A DNA stretch of 5,998 nt. Source: Anaerolineaceae bacterium. GTDB taxonomy: Bacteria; Chloroflexota; Anaerolineae; Anaerolineales; Anaerolineaceae. Position numbers and translations under genes: made by a program. Of this stretch, positions 1-5,998 are shown piece by piece. Within the stretch, counting starts at the first letter, position 1. Every line of letters starts with the position of its first letter. The stretch is taken from positions 2,101 through 8,098 of the forward strand of contig DNOU01000023.1 in assembly GCA_003501835.1 (NCBI GenBank), given 5' to 3'. The notes under the pieces are model-generated. The model did no database searches. It saw nothing but the letters and a program-made list of their open reading frames with translations, and was not told the origin of the DNA.

Positions 1-1715
1 TGAATGAATCCCCCTGCCTTCAGGTCGCCGCCGCCTTGCCCTTTCTGCATGATCGAGGCAATCACCGATATCATGGGATAATCTTGCTGCAGACTCGCCA
101 GGTGTTCCAATCGGATTCCGGTGACGTCAGCCTCTTCCTCCAGGGTAAATCCGAGTTCCAAAGGTTGACTGTACGAGAAAGTAGCTCCATTACGATACGC
201 AAGAGGCTGCTGGACCGTCCCTGTATTGGTTTCGATGGTCAGGCTAAGCGCTCCCGCCACATTTTGGTAAATCCACTCGCTGGCGGCCACCCGCGTTACC
301 GGGCGGGTGTAAATTCGGGTGAAGGCGAATGCCCAAAGTGAACTACAAACCAGCACGATGATCACCAGGCTCACCGCAAGGACCCTGCGCCAGTTAAATT
401 GAACCCTGGTGATCTTGTGAACGACCTCAGAGCCGGATTCAAGCAGCTTGAAAATCGCCCAGGCAGCAATGAGTGCCAGCGCCGGATAGATGGGCAGCTG
501 ATAACGCATGGCGCGCACCCAGTTGATGGATTGTGAAAGAAAGACAAACGCCGTCCAACTCCACAGCAACAGATGCTTCTGCCAATCCCCCTTCACCATT
601 CGCCACGCCATCCACACAAACCCTGCCCAGGAAAGTAAACCCAGCGGAAGCCCAAGCCCCCATTGCACCATATTCGTCCAGGCAAAAGTGATGGGGCGAC
701 GCGCCCACTGCAATGCAAATGGAACATCGATATCGCCCCTGCTCTGGGCGCTCAATTCTCTCAAGTTGTTCAACCAGTTAGGATTGAGTTTCATTCCAAA
801 GAAACCCGGACCGGTAAAGGCATAGGGTTGGAAAATGCGGAAGGTCAGGAAAGCAATGATCCCGGCGAGCACCAGGTTTCGCAGGAGTATGGGCGTCCAA
901 TAACGCCGGTCGTCCTCGTTTTGGCGTGTGTAATGCAGCCAGGCTGCCATTGGCAGCAGGATCGCCAGTGGATAGGCACTGACCTTGCAAGCCATGGCCA
1001 TGCCGAAAAGCACTCCAAACAGGGCATATGACCCCAGCGTCTTCCAGTGCAGTCTCAGCCAATGCGGCCAGGTTTGTGATGCGGGCGGATCATCAGAATC
1101 AGCGGCAGCCAGTTCAATCCGTGGCAAGGGGTCAGCGGTCATGATGCGCACCGCCACGTAAATTGCGGCATAGGTGAAAAAATTGGCAAAGGTATCCACC
1201 GCAAAGTAATGCGAAAGCTGGATCTGCAGCACTGCCACAGAGGAGAAAAGCGCTGCCAGGAGCCCCAGTTTTGAGTTGCGGTAAAGACGCCTGCCAATCA
1301 GATAGACCAGGAAGACAGTACCCAGATCAAAGATCCCTGAAAGCACCCTGCCCACTATATTCACCTGGTCGTAGCCGGTCATATTGAACCATTGGGCTAC
1401 ATAGCGGGTGATAAAAAGCGGTAAAGTCCCGTAAACGTAGTAGGTATAACCCTTGTTGTTTGGATTGAGGCTGGAGACGGCAGTGTTGAAATAATCCCCC
1501 GGCTTTTCCACGGGAGAGATGGCGGTTTCCACCATGGTGAGAAAACGCTCATCCGGGTGGAGATGGTAGGTGGAGTCCCACTGAATGCCCACAAATCTGA
1601 AGTAAGCTCCGATCAGCAAAACAATGATCAGACCGATATCCCAGATCCAGCTCTGGTCGGAGATCCCTTTTTTGGGGGAGGTTGATTTGGGGATGTTGAT
1701 CTCGGGAAAGGTCAT
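1..1715 (-). CDS. GT39/PMT-like membrane glycosyltransferase (GT-C fold), 3' end outside window
   Basis: An uninterrupted frame of 571 codons starts at the ATG at 1715 and is still open at the left edge, so the C-terminus is missing. A membrane segment at about 26-43 is followed by an outer loop with HLHPDERF at 51-58; an acidic pair here (D54, E55) is typical of GT-C enzymes that use polyprenyl-phosphate sugars. Further hydrophobic segments lie near 121-144, 151-169, 175-192, 228-260, 278-296, 349-371, 382-396, 408-424 and 445-466. The stretch RAMRYQLPIYPALAL at 401-415 resembles the last part of the GT39/PMT membrane core. From about 472 the chain turns soluble, beginning ASEWIYQNV at 478-486 and continuing in beta-rich, threonine- and glutamate-containing sequence to the edge; this part is probably extracytoplasmic. 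The start is supported by GGAG 7 bases upstream. The likely role is transfer of a lipid-linked sugar to a glycan, lipid or protein on the outer face. The fold is likely; acceptor and final length are unknown. Confidence 0.87.
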   Translation of the reverse strand, partial: MTFPEINIPKSTSPKKGISDQSWIWDIGLIIVLLIGAYFRFVGIQWDSTYHLHPDERFLTMVETAISPVEKPGDYFNTAVSSLNPNNKGYTYYVYGTLPLFITRYVAQWFNMTGYDQVNIVGRVLSGIFDLGTVFLVYLIGRRLYRNSKLGLLAALFSSVAVLQIQLSHYFAVDTFANFFTYAAIYVAVRIMTADPLPRIELAAADSDDPPASQTWPHWLRLHWKTLGSYALFGVLFGMAMACKVSAYPLAILLPMAAWLHYTRQNEDDRRYWTPILLRNLVLAGIIAFLTFRIFQPYAFTGPGFFGMKLNPNWLNNLRELSAQSRGDIDVPFALQWARRPITFAWTNMVQWGLGLPLGLLSWAGFVWMAWRMVKGDWQKHLLLWSWTAFVFLSQSINWVRAMRYQLPIYPALALIAAWAIFKLLESGSEVVHKITRVQFNWRRVLAVSLVIIVLVCSSLWAFAFTRIYTRPVTRVAASEWIYQNVAGALSLTIETNTGTVQQPLAYRNGATFSYSQPLELGFTLEEEADVTGIRLEHLASLQQDYPMISVIASIMQKGQGGGDLKAGGFI

Positions 1716-1722
1716 TCAAACA

Positions 1723-1726
1723 CTCC
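1723..1726 (-). promoter_or_regulatory. Shine-Dalgarno GGAG for the GT39-like gene
   Basis: GGAG lies 7 bases before the ATG at 1715, within the 36-base gap after the GT4 gene. This is the only junction in the window with more than 11 bases between genes. Confidence 0.65.
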
Positions 1727-1728
1727 AC

Positions 1729-1742
1729 TCACTCAGCAGTGA
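1729..1742 (-). repeat. Short inverted repeat (5-base stem, 4-base loop) between the GT4 and GT39-like genes
   Basis: The arms TCACT and AGTGA flank a 4-base loop just upstream of the GGAG motif of the GT39-like gene. There is no T-run after it and the stem is short, so it does not look like a terminator. It may be chance or a weak mRNA hairpin near the ribosome binding site. Confidence 0.3.
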
Positions 1743-1751
1743 AATTTTGCT

Positions 1752-2915
1752 TCAATGATTTTCAGGATAAATACCTGCGAAAAGCATTTCATAAGCTTCA
1801 GCCGTGGAATCCGGGTTGTACTGGTCAAATTCACCTGTTTTGGAGGCTGAATATGAATCATGTTGACTCAAAACATCAAGAACCGCACTGGCGAGCCCGT
1901 GCGAATCGCCTATTTCGAAGATGCGCCCCATGCCATGCACCTTCACGGGCTGACGTACACCTGGCAGGTTGGATGTGACGCAGGGTACGCCATTCATCAT
2001 GGCTTCAATTTGCACCAACCCGAAGGCTTCGGTGGAATTCAACGATGGCAATATATGAACAGCCAAATTTGGATAATATGCTGCCAGTTCACGCGGCGAA
2101 AGCGATCCTGTAAAATGCCAGTTGCCGCTTGCCACATAGCGATCAATCTGCGGCTTGAGCCTGTCATAGTAACGCTCTTCCCCGGTGATATTCAGGTAGG
2201 GACCGACGAACTCAACCAAAGCTCTTGGGTGTTTTTCCAGGATCGCTGGAAGGGCATTCAATAAAACTTCCACTCCCTTTTCACTGGCAAAGCGCGCCAC
2301 CATGCCGATGACCGGACGGCGCTGCTCCGGGTTGTGTTTCGCATCAAACGCCTGTATCTCCTCCCGGCTTGCAGCCGGCAGCTCCACAGGCGGGGGGATG
2401 ATCTGCACCTTTTCCGGGAATTTCAAAAGGTACCTGGAGTGATCTGCATAATCCCGGGTGTAGGTGACGATCCGGTTCGCCGCACGTCCGGCAATGCCAT
2501 TCATGAGATTGACTCCCATGTTGGCTGTCTGGCTGATCAACCCGCGCGGCATTTGCAGATCGCAATGGTAGGTGATGACCACGGGTTTGCGTTTTCGTCT
2601 GGCGATTAACGCGGGCTGGGCTGCTTCAAATTGCGGCAGATGGAGCAGGAGCACATCGTTCTCATCAATCAGGCGGCTGGCAAGTTTGCCAAAACCCGGC
2701 ATGACAAAGCCTTTGCTCAGCTTAAAGAGCACCGGTGTCCTGACGACTCTTACACCCTCCATGACCTCTTCCCTGGGTAAATCGGGACTGATCTGCGAAG
2801 TCAACACCGTCACCTGGTGCCCGCGTTTCGCCAGAGCCACCGCCAGTCTTTCGGCGTAGATCGTCAACCCGCTTATGTGAGGTCGGTAATAGGTCAGAAT
2901 GGTGAGAATACGCAT
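1752..2915 (-). CDS. Glycosyltransferase family 4-type (GT-B fold) enzyme
   Basis: This 387-residue protein has the two-Rossmann-domain plan of GT4 retaining glycosyltransferases, which move a sugar from a nucleotide donor to a lipid or glycan acceptor on the cytoplasmic side of the membrane. The N-terminal acceptor domain begins MRILTILTYYRPHISG, followed by YAERLAVALAKRGHQVTVLT at 20-39 and VITYHCDLQMP at 113-123 with H117. The C-terminal donor domain has IGMVARFASEKG at 203-214 (R208 and K213, the usual phosphate-binding pair), VEFVGPY at 234-240, and the E-x7-E signature as E296 and E304 in STEAFGLVQIEAM. The usual GG loop near the start reads SG here. An ATG at 2957 would add 14 residues and overlap the epimerase gene; the ATG at 2915 is preferred because GT4 enzymes usually start at this strand and AGGA lies 9 bases upstream. 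Donor and acceptor sugars cannot be read from the sequence. Confidence 0.92.
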   Translation of the reverse strand: MRILTILTYYRPHISGLTIYAERLAVALAKRGHQVTVLTSQISPDLPREEVMEGVRVVRTPVLFKLSKGFVMPGFGKLASRLIDENDVLLLHLPQFEAAQPALIARRKRKPVVITYHCDLQMPRGLISQTANMGVNLMNGIAGRAANRIVTYTRDYADHSRYLLKFPEKVQIIPPPVELPAASREEIQAFDAKHNPEQRRPVIGMVARFASEKGVEVLLNALPAILEKHPRALVEFVGPYLNITGEERYYDRLKPQIDRYVASGNWHFTGSLSPRELAAYYPNLAVHILPSLNSTEAFGLVQIEAMMNGVPCVTSNLPGVRQPVKVHGMGRIFEIGDSHGLASAVLDVLSQHDSYSASKTGEFDQYNPDSTAEAYEMLFAGIYPENH

Positions 2916-2924
2916 GGGGTGTAT

Positions 2925-2928
2925 TCCT
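2925..2928 (-). promoter_or_regulatory. Shine-Dalgarno AGGA for the GT4 gene, overlapping the epimerase stop
   Basis: AGGA lies 9 bases before the ATG at 2915 and shares bases with the TAG stop of the epimerase gene (2927-2929). A ribosome ending the epimerase would stop on top of this site. It supports the 2915 start over 2957. Confidence 0.55.
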
Positions 2929-3952
2929 AAAACAAGTCCTGGTTTTGCTTCACCCAATCAAAAAGGCGCTCAATGCCTTTTCTGGCAGGCACCTGCGGTT
3001 TCCACCCCAGGATTCGTTCAGCCTTGCGGATATCCGAGATAAAGACAGGTTGGTCGCCAGGCCGCCAGTCATCCCTATCCACTTTTAGCTTTTGACCGGA
3101 CAGCTCTTCCAAAACGGGGGCAAATTCCATCCAGATGGAAAGGGTGTTTTCACGGCCCCCGCCGATGTTAAAGATCTGACCCGCCGCTTCAGAAATGTGC
3201 TCAAGAGCAGCATCATATCCATTGAGCAGATCCTCGACGAAAAGAATATCCCGTACCTGCTTGCCGTCACCGAAAATGGTGATGGGGCGACCGGTGATGG
3301 CTGCGATCACAAACCATGCCACCCAACCCTGGTCTTCCACCCCAAACTGGCGGGTGCCATAAATGCAGCTTTGGCGGAAAACCACCGTTGGCAACCCATA
3401 GATTCGGTGATAATCACGCACGTACTGATCTCCACTGCCCTTGCTGCAGCCGTAGGGCGAGTGAAAGTCCAGGGGCTGCAGTTCCGATACTCCCTGGGGC
3501 AGGTCGGCATAATCATAACGGGTCGCAAGCTCAACCACTTTGACATCTTCCATGCCGCCATAAACCTTGTTCGTGGAAGCATAGAGAAACGCAGGGTTCC
3601 TGCCTGAAGCCCGGGCAGCCTCCAGCACATTGAATGTACCGTTGGCATTGATTTCAAAATCCGGGCGCGGATCTGTCACCGAGGTGGTCACTGCCACCTG
3701 TGCAGCCAGGTGGACAATGCGGTCTGCAGAGGTAGCAGCCTTGCGTATACTCTCAGCATCCCGAACATCTCCCACGATCAAGCGAAAAGAATTTTCACCA
3801 AATTGCTTCTTCAACCATTCCAGGTTGGACATGGCTCCGTGACGCGATAGATTATCAAAAAGGATGACCTGATCCCCACGCTGAATACAGCGTGCTGCAT
3901 AATTTGATCCAATAAACCCGGCTCCCCCGGTGATCAATGTCGTTCCGTTCAT
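2927..3952 (-). CDS. CDP-paratose (CDP-tyvelose) 2-epimerase-like NAD-dependent SDR enzyme
   Basis: This 341-residue extended short-chain dehydrogenase is a cytoplasmic nucleotide-sugar enzyme. It shows the NAD-binding TGGAGFIG at 8-15, an acidic residue after strand two (D33 in LFDNLSR), HLAAQVAVTTS at 81-91, YASTNKVYG at 124-132, and the catalytic YxxxK as Y167 and K171 in FHSPYGCSKG. Several stretches match what I recall of Salmonella TyvE/RfbE, which converts CDP-paratose to CDP-tyvelose at C2: FDNLSR with GA, DFEIN with GT, STNKVYG, DFHSPYGCSKG, a GLxTVVFR-type stretch at 186-193, RQF then DQGWV at 201-211, and GKQVRD at 230-235. These fit that subgroup better than GalE or dTDP-glucose dehydratase. 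The ATG at 3952 is preferred over an upstream ATG at 3997: it starts directly at the Rossmann strand and has GGGAG 5 bases upstream, whereas the longer form adds 15 unconserved residues and overlaps the previous gene. The subfamily is likely; the real substrate is unproven. Confidence 0.88.
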   Translation of the reverse strand: MNGTTLITGGAGFIGSNYAARCIQRGDQVILFDNLSRHGAMSNLEWLKKQFGENSFRLIVGDVRDAESIRKAATSADRIVHLAAQVAVTTSVTDPRPDFEINANGTFNVLEAARASGRNPAFLYASTNKVYGGMEDVKVVELATRYDYADLPQGVSELQPLDFHSPYGCSKGSGDQYVRDYHRIYGLPTVVFRQSCIYGTRQFGVEDQGWVAWFVIAAITGRPITIFGDGKQVRDILFVEDLLNGYDAALEHISEAAGQIFNIGGGRENTLSIWMEFAPVLEELSGQKLKVDRDDWRPGDQPVFISDIRKAERILGWKPQVPARKGIERLFDWVKQNQDLF

Positions 3953-3957
3953 ATCTT

Positions 3958-3962
3958 CTCCC
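3958..3962 (-). promoter_or_regulatory. Shine-Dalgarno GGGAG for the epimerase gene
   Basis: GGGAG lies 5 bases before the ATG at 3952 and directly follows the TAA stop of the flippase-like gene (3963-3965). It supports the shorter epimerase start over the ATG at 3997. Confidence 0.7.
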
Positions 3963-4985
3963 TTACCCCTGAGGCAAAGAACTGCTGGTTTGTTCACCAG
4001 ATCTGGAGATCAGCGAGGAGAGACTTTGTTTCTCCCTTGCCAGCCCCCAGACCCCCAGCAGCACTGCCAGCACCACCTGTGAAAAATGAACCAGGAGGGC
4101 ATAAGCCAGAACGCTGGAGCTGTTCAAACCCAGCAAAGCGAGGGCTGCCACCATACTGGCTTCAAAAACTCCCACACCGGCCGGCGCGGAGGGCAGCGCC
4201 ACACCCAGACCAATGATCGAACAGGCAAAGATTCCCCACCAAAATGGCGCAGCAGGAGTAATTTGCAAGATGGTCAAATAATAGGCACTGACCCAAATCG
4301 CCCAGGTGGCGGCAATCCATAGGAAGCTCAACAGAAACTGTGACGGATTGGTGAGCATGCCAAATCCCTGCATCAGCTTTTCAATTTGCGGAACCACCTT
4401 GTAGCGAAGGAAGTTTCGCTTTTGTGTGGCGTTTTCCAACCAGGCAATCACTTTCTGCTGATGGCGCGTCAGGAAGTAAAGCAACACGAGGGCAGCCAGG
4501 ACGGCAATCAATGCCACCATAGCCACAGATTTGACCCATGAAGCCTCAACCACCAGCGGCAGGGTGATCAAAACCAGGATGGCTGCGATGCTCACATCGA
4601 AGGCACGTTCAATGACAACAGACGAGAAAGTCCGCATGGTTCCCAAACCGGACAGTCTTCCCACATATATCGAGCGGGCGAACTCTCCCAGCTTGAAGGG
4701 AAGAATATCATTGATGAAATAACCCTCGCATACCCCAAAGAAGGCTTGCTTCCAGGTGACCGGTTTTCCCAGGATGGTCTGCCAGGCTATGCCCCGGACC
4801 ATGTAGGAAATGACGGTGATTGCCAGGTACGCCAGTAGAAATAATGGATTGGCGGATTTGAAGGCTGCCACCAGGTCCTGCCATTGGACAACCCGGGAGA
4901 GTGCAAACAGAGCAGCAGCGCTGATCAGCACCCCGGGAAGCCATCTTCCGATCTTTTTCCATCCCCTGTCCGATGTTTGGATCAC
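3963..4985 (-). CDS. UPF0104 / LPG_synthase_TM flippase-like integral membrane protein
   Basis: This 340-residue protein is strongly hydrophobic, with about eight or nine membrane segments (roughly 15-32, 47-66, 82-98, 131-148, 152-173, 217-240, 247-267, 270-287, 291-315). It carries the marks of the UPF0104 family, the membrane domain also found in lysylphosphatidylglycerol synthases: NDILPFKLGEFARSIYV at 92-108, VVIERAFD at 123-130 and ALPSAPAGVGVFEA at 263-276. The length matches the stand-alone membrane domain; there is no MprF-type aminoacyl-transferase domain, so lipid lysylation is unlikely. Related proteins occur in glycan and glycolipid clusters and are often called flippase-like, but their substrates are mostly unproven. 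The start is GTG: an in-frame TGA lies directly before it at 4986-4988, and GGAGG sits 4 bases upstream. It overlaps the lepA stop, suggesting translational coupling. The C-terminal tail (about 320-340) is serine-rich and polar. The family is secure; the substrate is unknown. Confidence 0.9.
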   Translation of the reverse strand: MIQTSDRGWKKIGRWLPGVLISAAALFALSRVVQWQDLVAAFKSANPLFLLAYLAITVISYMVRGIAWQTILGKPVTWKQAFFGVCEGYFINDILPFKLGEFARSIYVGRLSGLGTMRTFSSVVIERAFDVSIAAILVLITLPLVVEASWVKSVAMVALIAVLAALVLLYFLTRHQQKVIAWLENATQKRNFLRYKVVPQIEKLMQGFGMLTNPSQFLLSFLWIAATWAIWVSAYYLTILQITPAAPFWWGIFACSIIGLGVALPSAPAGVGVFEASMVAALALLGLNSSSVLAYALLVHFSQVVLAVLLGVWGLAREKQSLSSLISRSGEQTSSSLPQG

Positions 4986-5998
4986 TCATCCTCCAATTTC
5001 AGTACTGCCATGAACGCCTCCTGGGGAATTTCCACATTGCCCACCATCTTCATACGTCGCTTGCCACGTTTTTGCTTTTCGAGCAGTTTCTTCTTCCGGG
5101 TGATATCACCACCGTAGCATTTGGCCAGCACATCCTTGCGCAGGGCTTTGACATTGGCGCGCGAGATCACCCTGCCACTGGCGGATGCCTGGATGGCTAC
5201 ATCAAAAAGCTGCCGTGGAATCAGACGTTTGAGCTTGCTCACCAGCGCCTGTCCCTTATGATAGGCATCTTCTTTGTGAACAATCGCTGCCAGTGCGTCC
5301 ACTGGCTCGTTATCCACCAACACTTCCAGCTTCACCAGGTTGCCTTCGCGATATTCCAGGAAATGGTAATCCATGGAGGCATAACCGCGGGTGCGCGACT
5401 TCAACTCGTCGAAAAAGTCCACGATCAATTCGGAAAGCGGAATGTCATAATTTAATTGGACCCGGTTGGGAGCTGGATAATCCTGTGATACAAAGATGCC
5501 TCGCCGTTCTTTTGCCAGGATCATGATCGTGCCGTAGAACTCAGTCGGTGTGATGATCTCCAGCCGCATCCACGGCTCTTTGATCGCTTCGATCTGCGCT
5601 TCCTCAGGCAGCCGGGCGGGTGAATCTACGATTTGGAGATCGCCGTTCAACAAATGCACTTCGTATTCAACCGAAGGAGCAGTGACCACGATGTCGAGAT
5701 CGTATTCACGCTCAATGCGCTCCTGGATGATCTCCATATGGAAAAGACCCAGGAAACCGCAGCGGAAGCCAAAATTCAAAGCCTGTGAGGTTTCAGGCTC
5801 ATAAACAAGCGAGGCATCGTTTAATTGCAGCTTTTCGAGCGCTTCCTTGAGTGCCTCGTAATCTTCGCCTTCAACTGGATAGATGCCTGCATACACCATT
5901 GGTTTGGGATGTCGGTAACCAGGCAGGGGTGCAGAAGCAGGCGCGCTGGCGAGGGTGATGGTATCGCCCACGCGGCATTCCCTGACTGTCTTCAGTCC
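4982..5998 (-). CDS. lepA: Elongation factor 4 (LepA), C-terminal part; 5' end outside window
   Basis: LepA/EF4 is a ribosome-bound translational GTPase of the EF-G family, linked to back-translocation and ribosome assembly. The frame is open from the right edge and gives 338 residues, somewhat more than half of a usual protein of about 600. The GTPase domain is missing only because the window ends. Visible are the end of domain II (VRECRVGDTIT, residues 5-15), an EF-G domain III-like part (PMVYAGIYPVEGEDYEAL from about 33; FGFRCGFLGLFHMEII at about 76-91), an EF-G domain V-like part (EPWMRLEIITPTEFYG from about 141), and the LepA-specific C-terminal domain with KCYGGDITRKKKLLEKQK near 293-310. 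It ends in IPQEAFMAVLKLEDE, close to the usual LepA end. The GTG at 5971 is an internal valine codon and not the start: the conserved frame continues upstream of it. The TGA stop overlaps the start of the next gene. Assignment is very secure. Confidence 0.98.
   Translation of the reverse strand, partial: GLKTVRECRVGDTITLASAPASAPLPGYRHPKPMVYAGIYPVEGEDYEALKEALEKLQLNDASLVYEPETSQALNFGFRCGFLGLFHMEIIQERIEREYDLDIVVTAPSVEYEVHLLNGDLQIVDSPARLPEEAQIEAIKEPWMRLEIITPTEFYGTIMILAKERRGIFVSQDYPAPNRVQLNYDIPLSELIVDFFDELKSRTRGYASMDYHFLEYREGNLVKLEVLVDNEPVDALAAIVHKEDAYHKGQALVSKLKRLIPRQLFDVAIQASASGRVISRANVKALRKDVLAKCYGGDITRKKKLLEKQKRGKRRMKMVGNVEIPQEAFMAVLKLEDE
4990..4994 (-). promoter_or_regulatory. Shine-Dalgarno GGAGG for the flippase-like gene, inside lepA
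   Basis: GGAGG lies in the last sense codons of lepA, 4 bases before the GTG at 4985. It decides between two candidate starts. An ATG at 4989 directly abuts the motif, which leaves no spacing, and reads a different frame without membrane-protein character. The GTG start opens the UPF0104 frame. Its position inside lepA supports translational coupling. Confidence 0.7.

Larger units (their letters stand above)
1..5998 (-). other. Probable polycistronic unit: lepA, flippase-like, epimerase, GT4, GT39-like
   Basis: All five genes share one strand. The junctions, in order of transcription, are a 4-base GTGA overlap, then gaps of 10, 11 and 36 bases. No terminator-like hairpin with a T-run and no obvious promoter gap is seen at any junction, so the main promoter should lie beyond the right edge, upstream of lepA. 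An internal promoter within a coding region cannot be excluded by eye. The single transcript is an inference from spacing. Confidence 0.7.

Noticed and set aside
1716..1751. Terminator or promoter in the gap between the GT4 and GT39-like genes
   Set aside because: The 36-base gap holds only a 5-base stem without a T-run and a ribosome binding site; no convincing -35/-10 pair fits.
1860..2264. Plus-strand open frame of 134 codons opposite the GT4 gene
   Set aside because: The opposite strand carries the E-x7-E donor domain of the glycosyltransferase; this frame has no family features of its own.
2916..2957. Longer GT4 start at the ATG at 2957
   Set aside because: It adds 14 residues without family support and overlaps the epimerase end; the MRILTIL start fits GT4 enzymes.
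3092..3607. Plus-strand open frame of 171 codons opposite the epimerase
   Set aside because: It mirrors the conserved SDR coding region and its translation shows no recognisable domain; it is best explained as a shadow frame.
3953..3997. Longer epimerase start at the ATG at 3997
   Set aside because: It adds 15 residues before the NAD-binding strand and overlaps the previous gene; the ATG at 3952 has a better placed ribosome binding site.
4708..4989. Minus-strand 93-codon frame starting at the ATG at 4989, overlapping the flippase-like gene
   Set aside because: The ATG touches the GGAGG with no spacing, the translation lacks membrane or domain character, and the GTG frame four bases on encodes a clear UPF0104 protein.
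4973..5455. Plus-strand open frame of 160 codons opposite lepA
   Set aside because: It lies fully antisense to well-conserved LepA codons, has no plausible protein family character or ribosome binding site, and is expected by chance opposite a coding gene of this composition.
1..5998. CRISPR array, tRNA or rRNA gene, insertion sequence or prophage remnant
   Set aside because: Nearly the whole window is accounted for by five coding regions on one strand; no regular spaced repeats, transposase frame, terminal inverted repeats or RNA-gene-like sequence was seen.

Overview
The window holds five closely packed genes, all on the minus strand and all read from the right edge to the left. In order of transcription they are: the 3' part of lepA (translation elongation factor 4), a multi-pass UPF0104/LPG_synthase_TM flippase-like membrane protein, a CDP-paratose (CDP-tyvelose) 2-epimerase-like SDR enzyme, a GT4-type cytoplasmic glycosyltransferase, and the 5' part of a large GT39/PMT-like (GT-C fold) membrane glycosyltransferase that runs off the left edge. 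No RNA gene, mobile element, CRISPR array, attachment site or convincing terminator was seen. No stretch of more than about 36 bases lies between genes.

Organism: GC content looks moderate (judged by eye, slightly above half). The encoded proteins resemble those of Chloroflexota, probably an Anaerolineae-like bacterium. The main clue is the GT39-like protein, which has an N-terminal HLHPDERF loop and a soluble domain after the membrane part, a style I associate with that group. This placement is an inference from protein style and not a database result.

Layout: lepA (5998 to 4982, N-terminal part outside the window) overlaps the GTG start of the flippase-like gene (4985 to 3963) in a GTGA motif. 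The epimerase follows after 10 bases (3952 to 2927), the GT4 gene after 11 bases (2915 to 1752) and the GT39-like gene after 36 bases (1715 to beyond 1). Each junction has a readable Shine-Dalgarno sequence, and two of these touch or overlap the stop codon of the gene before. That spacing points to one polycistronic transcript whose promoter lies to the right of the window.

How the genes may work together: the four genes after lepA fit a cell-envelope glycan or glycolipid route. The epimerase would make a nucleotide sugar, the GT4 enzyme would add a sugar on the cytoplasmic face, the UPF0104 protein would move or help handle a lipid-linked intermediate in the membrane, and the GT39-like enzyme would transfer a polyprenyl-phosphate-linked sugar on the outer face. 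The individual families are well supported; the combined pathway and its product are inference. The most notable points are the tyvelose-epimerase-like enzyme, which has none of the known CDP-dideoxyhexose genes beside it here, and the translational overlap of a housekeeping translation factor with a surface-glycan gene set.
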